Shown piece by piece: positions 47,217-59,555 of a DNA stretch of 64,000 nucleotides. Source of the DNA: Paraspadella gotoi. Taxonomy: Eukaryota > Chaetognatha. A program made the position numbers and the translations under genes. The stretch covers positions 8,068,772 to 8,132,771 of the forward strand of contig CM119265.1 of NCBI GenBank assembly GCA_051294375.1, in the 5' to 3' direction. How positions within the stretch are numbered: position 1 is the stretch's first letter; the number at the start of each line of letters is the position of its first letter. A model generated the notes under the pieces. That model saw nothing but the letters and a program-made list of their open reading frames with translations. It was not told where the DNA came from and did not search any database.

Positions 47217-47622
47217 ATCATCCGGCAGAAATCGCAAACGACCTCTCGGCGAAACCACTCTGCAAGTGTCGTCGGTTGCGTCGGTGGCTCCTTTTTAGGG
47301 ACAAATGACGAAGTTCGTTAAGATGGCGCTGGAGCGAGAGAGAACGCAGTTTCGAACAAAAGTGGGCGAGGTTTGAGCGGAAGGGGGTAAAGTTTGCACG
47401 GTGGTGAGGTGAGAATAGGGGACGGTGTTTGAGTGCGAAAGAATTGGCTTCGAGTGAAGAGGTTGTTCTGACTGGGGTCGAGACTTTAATTGGTGACTTC
47501 ATTTGGCGGTTGTTTTTTTTTTTTTTTTTTTGAAGGGCGAGAGTAACATTTTTTTCTGTGTTTTTCTCATGTGTTGTTTTTTTACATTTTTTTTTTTCTT
47601 ACGCTTCTCGAATCGAATTAGT
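47217..47622. other. Noncoding stretch
   Basis: The word aagatggcgct near 47320 resembles a YY1/Pho binding site. The rest has no gene and includes T-runs near 47510-47600. Confidence 0.4.
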
Positions 47623-48280
47623 TGTGTGGAAGACGATGTCGCGAGCAGTTTACCGTCCGTTGCACACAAGGTCCGAACTTCGGATCGGGCTGTAGTCCGA
47701 CACTACAGGTGGGTTAGACGCCCGTCCGCGTTTACTTGTGTGAATCAGCAGGGCGCGCGAACCCGATCCTTTGGGTTGGGAGGAGCTCTTGCTTCCTCCG
47801 GCGCCATAGTGCTGCTGATTCTCGGACGAGTAGTGGGGTATGAAATACTACCACTACACATCCCCCTAGGCATCACACACCCGCGACAAGTGTGATGGCT
47901 ATGATGCACGCGTTGTGCCGAGCACTCTAGGAGGGGCTGCCTATTCCTGCTCCCGTCTCACACACGATGGTCGAGGGCAGAGGTGTGTTAACATGCCCGG
48001 GCAGAGGTGTATTAACGTGCCAGCGTGTTCGTGTGGGCTCACCAATGTGGAAGACGATGTCCGAGCAGTTTACCGTCCGTTGCACACAAGGTCCCGAACT
48101 TCGGATCGGGCTGTAGTCCGACACTACAGGTGGGTTAGACGCCCGTCCCGCCTTTACTTGTGTGAATCAGCAGGGGCGAACCCGAGTCCTTTGGGTTGGG
48201 AGGAGCTCTTGCTTCCTCCGGCGCATAAGTGCTGCTGATTCTCGGACGAGTAGTGGGGTATGAAATACTACCACTACAGT
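47623..48280 (+). repeat. Two copies of a 237-bp unit with a terminal hairpin
   Basis: Units at about 47623-47860 and 48044-48280 share tgtggaagacgatgtc at the start and gtagtggggtatgaaatac followed by taccactaca at the end. The end folds into a hairpin: gtagtgg pairs with ccactac and the stem continues inward past a small bulge. Between the units lie 185 bases that contain a 24-25-bp sequence twice (gggcagaggtgt...ttaac). Differences between units are short indels. The sequence sits sharply in AT-rich flanks, which suggests a mobile-element fragment of unknown type. Confidence 0.7.
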
Positions 48281-49636
<1,356 letters not shown>

Positions 49637-49681
49637 AAACCCTATTTCCACCCAACGATTTTCGCGGATCAGACCCTCGTC

Positions 49682-50475
49682 CTAATTCTTTCTCGATGCT
49701 AAAAACGCCAAGAGTTCCCAATTTCTATTTCCATTTTTCTCAGACCACCATGGTGCACCATTGACTTTCCACCAACACTGTCCGTCCAGTGTCCACTCCC
49801 ATCCACACATCCAATCGGCTCGAGCGCCCCAATAATTTTTCCTCCGCGATCGTGGCGCCACCGCGGCGTCGTCGTTGGCGGCCAAATGATATCTGCGCCA
49901 TTGGGGGCGTGGAAATCGTCGGGGTTGGGCGTGACGGGGAGCTTGAGCGTTTTGGAAACGACGACGACGACGACGACGACGAAATCGAATTTTCCCGCCG
50001 TTTGTTGGAAACGGTCGTTCAAGTTTTATAAAAGTTTGATAAATCAAATCGGCAACTTTGTCCCCGTTGTTTTCCGGTATTTCTTCCATACTTAGGTTAT
50101 ATCCTCCGACAGCCGAGACCCAAAATGACGATCGAAACGCAGCTCGCTCGCCGCTGCCGCTGCCGCTGCCGCTGCCGCTGCCGCTGCCGCTGCCGCTGCC
50201 TCTCCCATCAGCCGCCATTCCGAGGGTATCGACGTCTTTTCCTCCGCTCGTTGGGTCGTTTCATCGCGCGGGGGTCACCTTGGCGGCGGCGTTCGGGCAG
50301 CTTCGACGGCTGCGGCATCGATAACTGCTACAGCAGCGGCAGTGCAGCGCGCAGCAAAACTACTGGAACTTGCCTCCCCTCCCTCCTTCTTCTCCTCTTC
50401 CCCGCCGCTGCAGGAACATATTTCAACTGCGACTTCGATCTTTGGCAGGCGAGCGAAACGGAGACCTCTTGATGT
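49682..50475. other. GC-rich segment open in several frames, possible exon
   Basis: The minus strand is open for 178 codons (50218 to 49682), starting MAADGRG and running through a Gly-Ser repeat. On the plus strand all three frames are open across the hexamer repeat at 50143-50198, encoding Arg-Cys, Pro-Leu or poly-Ala. Around it are cga triplets (49958-49981). Several overlapping open frames in GC-rich repeat DNA are expected by chance. An exon may still be present, for example the poly-Ala frame, but no domain or clear splice pair decides it. Confidence 0.25.
50143..50198 (+). repeat. (CGCTGC)n hexanucleotide repeat
   Basis: About nine tandem copies of cgctgc/ccgctg. Confidence 0.95.
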
Positions 50476-50539
50476 GTTTTGAACTCCCCCAATGAAAGGG
50501 GCTTCTAACGCCCGCCCCTCAGCCCACGCTTCCGGCTGT

Positions 50540-51010
50540 CCTCTCTCTCTCTTCTCTCTCTCCACATCTCTCATCTCTCCTTCTCTCCTCTCATTTCTCC
50601 CTCTCCCTCTTTCTTCTTCCTCTTGCTCTCTCTCTCTCTTCTCTATTCCTTCAATCTCCGGTGTTATCCATTCTTCTTTTCGACTCAGTAAAACACGAAC
50701 ATCACATTATTCTTTTCGTTTTCTCTACCATTCCTGGTTTTCTTGCTACTCTATCGTCTTTTCTCTTCTCTTTTTCTTCTCTTTTTCTTTGTCTTTTCTC
50801 ACCTTTTTAACAACCTTTCTATTTCTTTCCTTCTCAGTTTCCTTTGTCTCTTCTTCTTTCTAATTCTTTGTCTTTCCCTTTCTTTCCTTAATCTTTCCAT
50901 CTCCCCAACGTTCTTCTCATTCTCTCCTCAACGCTAAAGACTCATTCCCTTATTCCCATTTCTCTCATCTGTTTCCTTCTTACCCTTCTAGTTCACCTCC
51001 CCCCCCTCCA
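50540..51010 (+). other. Pyrimidine-rich noncoding stretch
   Basis: T/C-dominated plus strand with interrupted CT repeats. Open frames follow from the bias. Confidence 0.6.
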
Positions 51011-51519
51011 ATTTTCTGTTTTAGTCGTCCTAAGGCTGGTCTGCTTTTGTGATCGAGGTGGGTTTGAGCACGATGGTTGGATGCCTGGAGTGGGTTGATG
51101 TGGGACAGAGGTGAGGTGGCGGATGAGAGGGGGAGAGATCATTTACATGGGTAACAGAGGAATGGAATGTGTGTACGGTGGACAAGAACTAGGGCGGTCT
51201 TCGTTTTTAAACTTAACTCACGTAATTTAAATCAAGAATGGAAAGGCAAAAAAAAAATATCTGTTGAGACAAGGGGAGCCGGATCGTATAGGCTTTTAGA
51301 GTTAGAGAGACCAAGAAGCCCCTGTATTTGGATCTGCTGGAGGAAGAGAAGCCTCAAAACGAATGGAGTAGGGGGAGAGGTTTTAAACGAGCAGAGAGAC
51401 AGAAGGGCATACGCCGAAGTGCGGGACCTGGACGGGGATTTAAAAGTAAAAGTCTTTATGAACTTTTTCTCCGCGCCGGATTCGAAGACCGAACGGAATA
51501 GAAGGATGAAGAGAGAAAG

Positions 51520-51775
51520 AGGAACGAACGCGAGCGAACGACACAACGAACGAACACAAAACGAAACATCGAACGAACAGAAGATACGAAAAAACGACAC
51601 ACCGAACGAACGAACGAACGAAAGAACGAACGAACGAAACGAACTGATGAACGAACGAACTAACGAACGAACCGAACGAACGAACGAAAGAAGAACGAAC
51701 GACGAACTGAACGAAAGAACAACGAAACTGAATGAAACGAACGAAACGAACGAACGGAACGAAGAACGAACTCCT
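51520..51775 (+). repeat. Interrupted (GAAC)n/(CGAA)n tetranucleotide array
   Basis: Dozens of gaac/cgaa units with scattered single-base changes. Both strands stay open across it and give Asn-Glu-Arg-Thr or Phe-Val-Arg-Ser repeats, which are repeat products and not proteins. Confidence 0.9.
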
Positions 51776-52463
51776 TGCCTTGACCGACTTAGTATTCTCA
51801 CATAAAAGGCCCGGTACCGGCATTTACAGTGTGAGCGATCGACATGCAACCGTAGCACACATCAGCGTGTTCCATGCCGCGGCGTGCGTCAATCTGCACA
51901 GCCAAGAACACGCGCTCTGCGGGATAGCTATGGTCGGTCAAACCTCTCTCTCTCGATCATCCCTCTCTCTCAGCGTTTCTTCTCCTCTCCCTCATCTCCA
52001 CTCTCCCGTCATCGTCATCTCTCTCTCTCTCTCCTCATCTCATCTCTCTCTCCCTCTACTCGTTCGGTCCGTCCTCGTCTGGCTGGGTTGTTGAGTATTG
52101 GGCTTGATAATGAGAATGAGGCTACCCAGACACCAGAAATCGGAGGGATAAGGGGGTCCGATAAAGAGACCACCACAGGGGGGGGCGGGTTGTGGAAGAA
52201 TCCTGGGTGTTACCAGAGTTTAGGGAGAGAGGGAGTAGGTGAGTGTAAGAAAGAATAAGAAAAAGGGGCACTCTTATCCAAAGGCTTCCCATTTCTATTC
52301 CTAATCTTTACTCTTTATCAACTAACCTTAATCTGTAAGAAAATGATTGAATAAATCCCTAATCCTAAACCTAATTCTTAACGCTAATCTCCTCATCTTA
52401 ACATTTAACTAAATATTTAAACTTTAAAACTAATTTGATTATACTTGATTATACCAAGTAAAG
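51776..52463. other. Noncoding stretch
   Basis: Mixed sequence with a CT-rich part at 51940-52065 and AT-rich sequence from 52265. No gene. Confidence 0.45.
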
Positions 52464-52715
52464 ATGAGGAGCCAGTGCGCTGTGTCCAAAAAGCTCTACA
52501 GGGTAAGGAAGACTGTTTTGGAGTCGAAGGATAAGACGGCGAGAGGAAGAGTAAGAGATGACGACGGAGCGAACGGCCATTTTAGACGCGAGGCGGTTGG
52601 AAGCGCGAAAACCGGAAACCCGCAAGGCGGCGGGGCGGTCGAGGCGGCGAGCCGAATCCCGTTTCGCCGACGATTAAAATACAAAATGGCCGCCGACGCG
52701 CGAGAGAGGAACTGA
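52464..52715 (+). CDS. Small open frame of unknown function (83 residues)
   Basis: An ATG-started frame of 83 codons lies in a GC-richer island between AT-rich sequence on the left and GA-rich sequence on the right. The product is basic, with MRSQCAVSKKLYRVRKTVL at the start and RRRLKYKMAADARERN at the end. No domain is recognised. The final part overlaps aaaatggccgcc, a YY1/Pho-like word that also forms a good start-codon context, so this may instead be a promoter or first exon whose true start is at that later ATG (about 52685). The case for a real protein is weak. Confidence 0.2.
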   Translation: MRSQCAVSKKLYRVRKTVLESKDKTARGRVRDDDGANGHFRREAVGSAKTGNPQGGGAVEAASRIPFRRRLKYKMAADARERN

Positions 52716-52739
52716 AATTCAGAGTCAGATTTTAATAGT

Positions 52740-53200
52740 GAAAGAGACTGAGAGAGAGAGAGAGTAAGAGAGATGAGAGTTGAGACGAGAGGAGATAGAG
52801 ACGCGAGACTGAGAGAGATGAGGAGAAAGATTAGAGAGCAGCAGGGACATTTGCAAAATGAAAAACAAAATGGAAATAAAATATCGATTAAAAAGTGAAT
52901 TTATGCGGGAGAAAAGAAGGGGAAAAGCAATCCGAGGCAGAGAAAAATAGGACAGGATTTTACTGAGGGGTAGTGAAAAATGACATGACCGACATAAAAT
53001 CAGAGGTAATGTATCATAATCATACCGTGGGCGAGTAAAGAAGAAAATGAGGACGAGAGAGCAGAGAGATATGAATGAAGATGCAATTAATGTGAGAAAA
53101 GATTATCTCATATGCTATATGAGACTGCGAAGATGAATATCGAAGAGCAGAGTTGTTCGAGAGAGAGACGGAGAAGATAGAGATCATTCTCTCCCCCTGT
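52740..53200. other. Irregular GA-rich and AT-rich noncoding stretch
   Basis: Irregular gagag words at 52740-52840 and around 53060 and 53160, with AT-rich sequence between. No gene. Confidence 0.5.
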
Positions 53201-54062
53201 CATATGCTAGGTCTTACCTCGAAGCCTCGTTGATCGGCCTTCTATATATTGACCTCACTGATATTGTGAAAAGTGAGGAACGCTAAGTCTGTCGTTCATT
53301 CCAGATGAAGTTTTGTTGCTTTGCGAGGCGCTTTGGACGGATTAGGTATCAGTTCCGTAGCGCTCAATCTGAGTGACTATTATTGCGAAATCTGTCCGGA
53401 AATGACCGCAGCCGTTTAACCTTAACAGCAGCTTCCTGCAGTCTGTATAGTACAATATTCTGCTAAAATCCTTGTAGAATTTGTACGTGTCAATGGAAAA
53501 TTGAAAAATACGTGATATACCTGCGATAAGCTTTTCATTTTCGGCTGTCCCTGCACCCAGCCGGCATGTTGACCTGCTTAGCCCACGCAGTCAAAACAGC
53601 GAGAAACCAGCACCGTTTAATGTAAAATCTGTATTGTGGAACCTCCTTCTGCAAGGAGATATTGACCATGGCGCCACAGTCACTTTACTCTGTACCTTAG
53701 TTTTTTTAAACGCTTTGGCACAACTACGGCCTTTTGGATTTTTGTTGACTTCACACTCCTTTGAGTTGCCCGCTTCAGGAGTTTTTTTCATAACCAGAAA
53801 CTCACGAGCGCTTTTCAATAGGCTACAATACTTCACCGCCATCGCCACCAAAATGGAAGCACATGAAGATACAACCACAAAGAAGAGAGCAGAGGAAAAG
53901 AGTAGAGACATATCGGAGGCGCCGGCTATATGGAGTGGGCGGCACGCTGCAGCCCCTGGAGGAAGATTAGCCGACAACATTTGACGTCGGTTTTCGTTGA
54001 TCAAAACGTTAATGGAAGAGGAATTACGCAAGAGCGCCAACCACAAACCGAACTACAATCGC
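53200..54062. other. Base-balanced segment with overlapping open frames
   Basis: Composition is more even than in the flanks. Two long frames overlap on opposite strands: 151 codons on the minus strand (53591-54046), with a hydrophobic stretch LLFSSALFFVVVSSCAS, and 116 codons on the plus strand (53634-53984). Only one, at most, can be coding. I recognise neither. A decayed mobile element is possible. Confidence 0.3.
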
Positions 54063-54284
54063 CTGCCTTAAGGAGAGAGAATCGAGAGAGACGACGAGAG
54101 CAGACGCAGAGACAGCGAATGACGAGGAAGATGACAGAGAGAAGATGACTGACGAGAGAGACATGCGAGCATGAAGAGACGACGAGACCAAGGCGGCGCT
54201 TCTTCATTTTCCGCAAATTGAAAAGTTTGCCGCCATTAGTTTCGCCAATTGTGTTTCTCTAATAAAAGTTACAAGCGCCTCTTT

Positions 54285-54300
54285 CCCCCCCCCCCCCCCC
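54285..54300 (+). repeat. Poly-C run of 16
   Basis: Uninterrupted C-run, unusual in this T/A-rich window. Confidence 0.95.
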
Positions 54301-55019
54301 TGCTGCTCGGCCCTAAACTTTATCATTTTAATTTACTTAAATCTTCAGGTCATCACTGACCCATATATTCCTTTTTCTCATCCTAGACGACTTCCATTTA
54401 ACCACTCCTTTTCTTTTTACTTATACGTTTATTCACACAACTGGAGCACTCTTATTTGACATATATCCGAGAATTAGTATCGGAATGAGACATCATTGAA
54501 ATTGAAGTTATTTACTCGGATCTTTAATCATCCATCAGAAAAGAAGGAGGATCCATATTCGCGCGAGTAACCTCCTGCATAGTTTCATCAGTTCTCGTCA
54601 ACTTTCCTCTCAACATCTAATCAGACTCGACCGGCATCGATCGCTTCCCTGCAATCCGCTAAGTAGGAACGCAACGACGAAGGCGACTGCGCGGACGCAC
54701 GACGACGTACGTAACGCACGTAACGACGATGTATCCTGCAATAGACCGGTAGACGGCCGGATTGCTTTACAGCCCAAATTCGACTCGCTCTGACGTGGAG
54801 GCGGAATGCGGAGGAAAAGCAGGCAAATGAAAGCGAAGAGAAGATAGACGTGAAAAAGAGGTATGACATAAATCTTCTAGAATTAAAGGAGGACGGGTGT
54901 TAGGACGGAGCGAGGGAGGAGTGAAGAGCGAAAGACGTTCTCAGTAGTAATAAAGGACCTCTGACAGTCGCGTAAGGACGGATAAGAAAAAAGAGTTTAT
55001 TAGTAATGGGGTAACGGGG
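54301..55019. other. Noncoding stretch
   Basis: AT-rich to 54650, then a patch of acg/cgac words (54670-54735). No gene. Confidence 0.45.
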
Positions 55020-55193
55020 GACAGAGAGAGAGAGAGATAGAAGGAGAAGAGAGATGAGAAGAGAGAGAGAGAGAGAGAGAGAGGCCCGAGAAAAGAGTCA
55101 GAGACAACGGAAAGACATGAAGACAGAAGAGACAGCCCATGAACCGGAACATGAAACGGCCGCCGGAAGAGCGCCGACCGAGAAAGGAGAGAG

Positions 55194-55224
<31 letters not shown>

Positions 55225-55275
55225 CAGAGAGAGAGGGAGAGAGAGAGAAGAGAGAGGGAGGAGAGAGAGAGAGCG
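55020..55275 (+). repeat. Interrupted (GA)n tract
   Basis: GA repeats interrupted by about 100 bases of mixed purine-rich sequence. Confidence 0.85.
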
Positions 55276-55279
55276 CATT

Positions 55280-55304
55280 NNNNNNNNNNNNNNNNNNNNN
55301 NNNN
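55280..55304. other. Assembly gap of exactly 25 N
   Basis: Gap between a GA tract and T/C-rich sequence. Confidence 0.95.
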
Positions 55305-55386
55305 TTTTCCTTTTTTTCCTCTGAATTTTCCTTTTTAGAAAACTGTCATAAAAGAGCGCGTCAATTAGGATAAGCATCTATAATGA

Positions 55387-55571
55387 TCTCTCTCTCTCTC
55401 TCTCTCTCNNNNNNNNNNNNNNNNNNNNNNNNNNNNNNNNNNNNNNNNNNNNNNNNNNNNNNNNNNNNNNNNNNNNNNNNNNNNNNNNNNNNNNNNNNNN
55501 NNNNNNNNNNNNNNNNNNNNNNNNNNNNNNNNNNNNNNNNNNNNNTCTCTCTCTCTCTCTCTCTCTCTCTC
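55387..55571 (+). repeat. (CT)n tract with 137-N gap
   Basis: CT repeats on both sides of the gap at 55409-55545. Confidence 0.9.
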
Positions 55572-56083
55572 ACGCGCCGAAAAAGTCATTTTCTCTTGTT
55601 TCCCTTCAAATCCAGAAAATCTTCGGGCGTTCAAGGATTTTCTCCGAAGAAGACTGAGAGAGAGACACACACACAGAGACAGAGATAGAGAAAGAGAGAT
55701 GTGGTGGAAAGAAGAGGAACAAGTTAAAAACAGAAAAAAAAACCAAAATTTATGTTATGTTTCAGTGAACGATTCGAATTTCGATCCCGACTTTCGTATT
55801 TCACTTTGTTATATTCACTTCTTGTCAAACTCGAAAAAATAAAGACAATTTTCAGACTGTCGTTGTTCGTCGCATTTTCACGGTGAACCCTTTCACGGTC
55901 CATTTCTTCTCCTCGAGATTCACGACTTCACAGTTCGTAAATGTGAGTCGTGGAAAAAAATTGGAACTCAGAGGCGTTGAGTTGACGAAGGTATCGGCAG
56001 CATTGATGACCTTACCACAACAGGCTGAGCAGTTTCATTGCAGGAATGAGAGCCGAGTGAGTAGCGGCTTTATATCCTCGCCC

Positions 56084-56108
56084 NNNNNNNNNNNNNNNNN
56101 NNNNNNNN
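56084..56108. other. Assembly gap of exactly 25 N
   Basis: It truncates the 3' side of the minus-strand LINE. Confidence 0.95.
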
Positions 56109-57150
56109 TTAACCGTTGTACAACTACTGTTTCAACTGCCGGCTGGTACCGCTCACGTAGATTTAGGCTCAGGTGTCCGTGTTCAAGGCATGCCGATTCT
56201 TGTATGTCGACTGAAGGATGATGAAGGTTAATTTGTGCGGTGCAGTTCTTTAGGCGCCACTTCGTGCACCAATCCTCTAATATCGTATTAGCCTTTTCAT
56301 ACGTATTTCTACCGATTTGCGGAATTATCCGCAAGTGGTCGCTGTGCTGCCTGGTCGTCCGCAACCTGGGCCGGTCTATTCCTTTGTCCCTCGACACACG
56401 TTAGTCGTAGTGTAAATATTGAAGAATGATACAGGAACTGTTATTACCCACCTGAGGGCGTGCCGGATGTTATTTTGAGAGGATTTGGATTTGCAGATGT
56501 GGACCAGAGTTTCAGATTGAGAAACGGCTTTGGTATTTGCGTAATCAAGCAAAAGAGAAGTTGGCTTAGTAATTCCTGTACATAATTTGGCATGAAGCAT
56601 TTCATTGAGAGGAGTTTTGTAAGGGCGAAAGGGCCATTGTCCACCAAGGGTTGGTACGAATGCGCATGTACGAGGTGGAGTCTGTGCACTCACTTCCATA
56701 GAAAACAGGCGCAAGACCGGTTTACGGATGCTTATCACCAAGTGTCATAGGAGCGACCATGGATGCAGAGCAATTTCCTTCTCACAGGAAAGACTTGGTG
56801 AGTAGTATATCTGTTGAGTATCCAGGAATAGGGGTGCTTGAGATAGGCGGCTGACTGCGATTTGTTGTAGGCCATGGGCTTGGAATTTGGTTGTCTCATT
56901 CCTTTTTGTCCAAATCTGGGCTGTTAATCCTGGTTTTGATTAGTACTTTCGAATACTTTGCCTATGCACGATGAGTAAACTAATTGGAAACGACTGATTT
57001 TTTGAATTACTTCAGGTTTTGAATATAATATATAGCACGAGATATAAAACTTAGACTCTTTGTTTCCACACTTTGGGGTAGAGGCCTTTTGCCAAGCAGA
57101 GATGTTGTAAGAATTAGAGGAGCTGCTGGAGGATGGGTAAGATCGGTAGT
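56109..57150 (-). pseudogene. Reverse-transcriptase domain of the LINE, frameshifted
   Basis: The enzyme would copy LINE RNA into DNA at the insertion site. In minus-strand order I see SSCIGKVFE (56974-56948), matching the family's 'SLLS..GK..E' motif; TSGTPSGG (56470-56447), matching the 'GxPQGS' motif; SFFNIYT (about 56427-56409), matching 'LFNIYT'; and DWCTKWRLK (56274-56248), matching the usual W-x-x-KWRLK motif after the catalytic site. SSCIGKVFE and TSGTPSGG share a frame, SFFNIYT is in another, and DWCTKWRLK in a third. The catalytic Y/F-A-D-D box is not intact: in the expected place the frame reads HSDHLRII. The breaks may be decay or read errors. Confidence 0.65.
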
Positions 57151-57949
57151 TGCTATAAGAGAGTAGTAAGGTGAACGGCGGCCGTCTTCTCGCCAGCTGC
57201 CGATTTATTTTTAGCATGCTACGTGAAATAGCTGCATCGAACCTCTTCACGAGAAGTTGGGGCTGTTTCTTGATCTCTTACGCATTTTCCAAAAGGATGT
57301 TGAAGCATCCGCTATTGTATCCCGAACGAGAAGTCGTTGCAATCCATTATCTTCCATTCGTGTCGAAGTTGGATCTAGACTCGGGTTGTAGACCTTTTCC
57401 AATCTCCAGCATGGGTCTCCGCTCTATCCTTGACTGTTACGCTAAGAATGTCCGTCGCTCTTCAACAAGGGCTGGGAAGCGCAATCTGGCGATTGTTTTT
57501 ATATTCAGCTATCTTTAGATAATCTGTAGCATTTCATCTCGGGCCTGCAAAGTATTTGCCATAAGTATCTAACCTTTCTTCCAGTGTTCTGTCTATCTCT
57601 CTGAGGTCTCTTTTTTCAATTCGAGTGAAGATTTTATATATAAAAGTTTGCGTAGAACCGTTCATTGAGGAACCTTCTTTTTCCTCCAAACATGCAATTA
57701 TCTCTTAATCCCAGGAGTAGATTGGACTCTTTCGATAATCTTAATTGATTGCCCTGTTCGCCCGTGTGGCTTTTACGGTTGTTGGAGATTTCGAAGAACT
57801 TGCATTACTGTCTGAAGCGAAATTCTCATGCCATTTGGGTTTACGTATTTCTTTGTGTGCTATCGTTCTTCAGTCAGAGGGTATAGTGATTCTCCTTAAC
57901 TCAACAGTCTCCCCGAATTTCCTTGCCAATCTGTGAACTTTCTTGTTGC

Positions 57950-58100
57950 CTCTGCTTCTGCCTCTATAAGGCTTAATTATCACTGTAATGTGTGGGGGAC
58001 GGTGGTCGCTTATGTATTTACGGATTTTGTACTCCATTCTTTAAATGATCGTCGGTAACAAAAGGATTTTTCATATGCATAAGCTGAAGTCTAGGCTCCA
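57950..58100 (-). pseudogene. C-terminal part of the LINE endonuclease domain
   Basis: The minus strand reads YISDHRPPHITVII around 58020-57980. The Ser-Asp-His motif at 58010-58002 is the conserved end of the apurinic-type endonuclease of LINEs, which nicks target DNA. After it the frame continues through basic residues toward the linker before reverse transcriptase. The N-terminal catalytic motifs were not recognised in the noisy sequence upstream (58100-58700). Confidence 0.5.
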
Positions 58101-58700
58101 CTTCTAAGACATCGCTCGAAAGCTGAAAAAGATTGGCTCACTGTATTTCAGGCATATGAGATGAAAGATGATTGCCAACATCGAGGTCTTCCAGATGTTT
58201 CTACGCTTCGGTGTTCGAGATTAGCTCTCTAAGTATGATAGGTTGGCGTTAATATCGAGATATGATACCTGAAATTTCTGTACCTCATGGAGATACAATA
58301 ATCGAAAAAGTTTGTTTGGGTGCTCTAATGACCTGGATAGAATGTATATTTGGTGGAAACTGTAATTATACGCTAGCGACTAGCTCTGACGAAAAAAGGT
58401 CAGAGGTTTTTTTAATATAATTCTTTCGACCGAGAGGGACGGGCATGTAAGAAGTGATGGCGCAAATATTGCTATTTTAAGTTTCCACAAAAAATCCGAG
58501 CCATAAATAAGAAAATTAACACAAAAATCTTCGGAAAATCACGCCCTTCTTTGAAGATTTTTCGCATATTACGAATATTTATTTCCGAATTGAGCTCCTG
58601 GTTGAAAACTCTAGAATTCCGATCAGTTAGCAGTCCTCTTCTGTACTTTTACTTTTAAATAGAAATTATTACCAAAATGGACTATTGCAACTTTAACGAT

Positions 58701-59517
58701 GATCGTATCATAATTAAATACCAAATGAAATGTAAAAGAAAGAATTTTAGAGCCCTTAAGACATATTACCATCAGATTCCTGAATTCGAAGTTTATTGTA
58801 AAATGACAAACAAATGGACTCATTAAATGGCGTTGACATTGTATTAGAAGTTGAAATCCTTTATTTTATATTAAAAATATGCGGGTCAAAAATATTTTCC
58901 GCGAGCGGACAAGTTGCATTTGAATCGAATGGTTTTGATGTCAAAATGAATGGTTATTTGATCAAGAGAAAAAAAAAGTGCAAGCCCCTTCAGAGATTAG
59001 CAACAGGATCGGAATCGAGTTATTTTACATTATTATTTACATAATATTTTTCAAACCAGAGGTCGTTGAAAATTATTTGTGGTAGTCAGATCTTTAAGCT
59101 TAAGACAAATCTCCATATGAAAAAGTCTTCCTGATGAACCGATTGTCTAAGAACGACGTAGACTAACTATTATTAGCCTAGAGTTTCGAAGTGACGTGGA
59201 TCTTGCAATTATGTGATTTCTGAGTTCTGAGGTTAATTGCTTTTAAAAAAAATGGTTTCATAATATAAAGGTAGCTTTTGGAATCCAACATCAAAGTATC
59301 GGCGCCTGCCCGAATTTCACGTGTGTTTTTGATACGATGATCTCTCCTCAAATGTATATAGAGTTGCGTAATGGGCATATCTGTCTTTGTCTCCTAGTCT
59401 TAGTGTCATTTACTAGTAGGATCACGTCTGTGCAATAGATGGTCTTGTTATCTCGTCTGTGTATTAGTTACTAATTTTCCAGGTCTTTGTATAATAGAGT
59501 TTGCATTCACCTGCAAA

Positions 59518-59523
<6 letters not shown>
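58701..59523. other. Noncoding stretch
   Basis: AT-rich sequence with short open frames on both strands and no recognised domain. Part of it could be the 5' region of the LINE. Confidence 0.4.

Positions 59524-59550
<27 letters not shown>
59524..59550 (+). repeat. (GA)n microsatellite
   Basis: 27 bases of GA. Confidence 0.95.

Positions 59551-59555
<5 letters not shown>

Larger units (their letters stand above)
56109..58700 (-). mobile_element. Non-LTR retrotransposon (LINE), decayed or mis-sequenced
   Basis: On the minus strand, LINE motifs follow each other in the correct order: an endonuclease SDH motif at 58010-58002, then reverse-transcriptase motifs between 57000 and 56248. Order and orientation fit the endonuclease-then-reverse-transcriptase layout of Jockey, CR1, I and R1 type LINEs. 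The motifs lie in several different frames, so the element cannot make its protein as written. The 3' end is lost at the 25-N gap. The 5' limit is uncertain; I place it near 58700 because an endonuclease domain of usual size would reach there. Base composition is more even than the flanks throughout. Confidence 0.65.

Noticed and set aside
47810-47860. Possible self-cleaving hammerhead ribozyme near the terminal hairpin
   Set aside because: The conserved core (ctgatga, then gaaa after a stem) is not present in the right order; only scattered similarity (ctgattc, gaaa).
51232-51858. Opposing 208- and 212-codon frames
   Set aside because: Both run through the gaac/cgaa tetranucleotide array, which has no stop codon in either direction.
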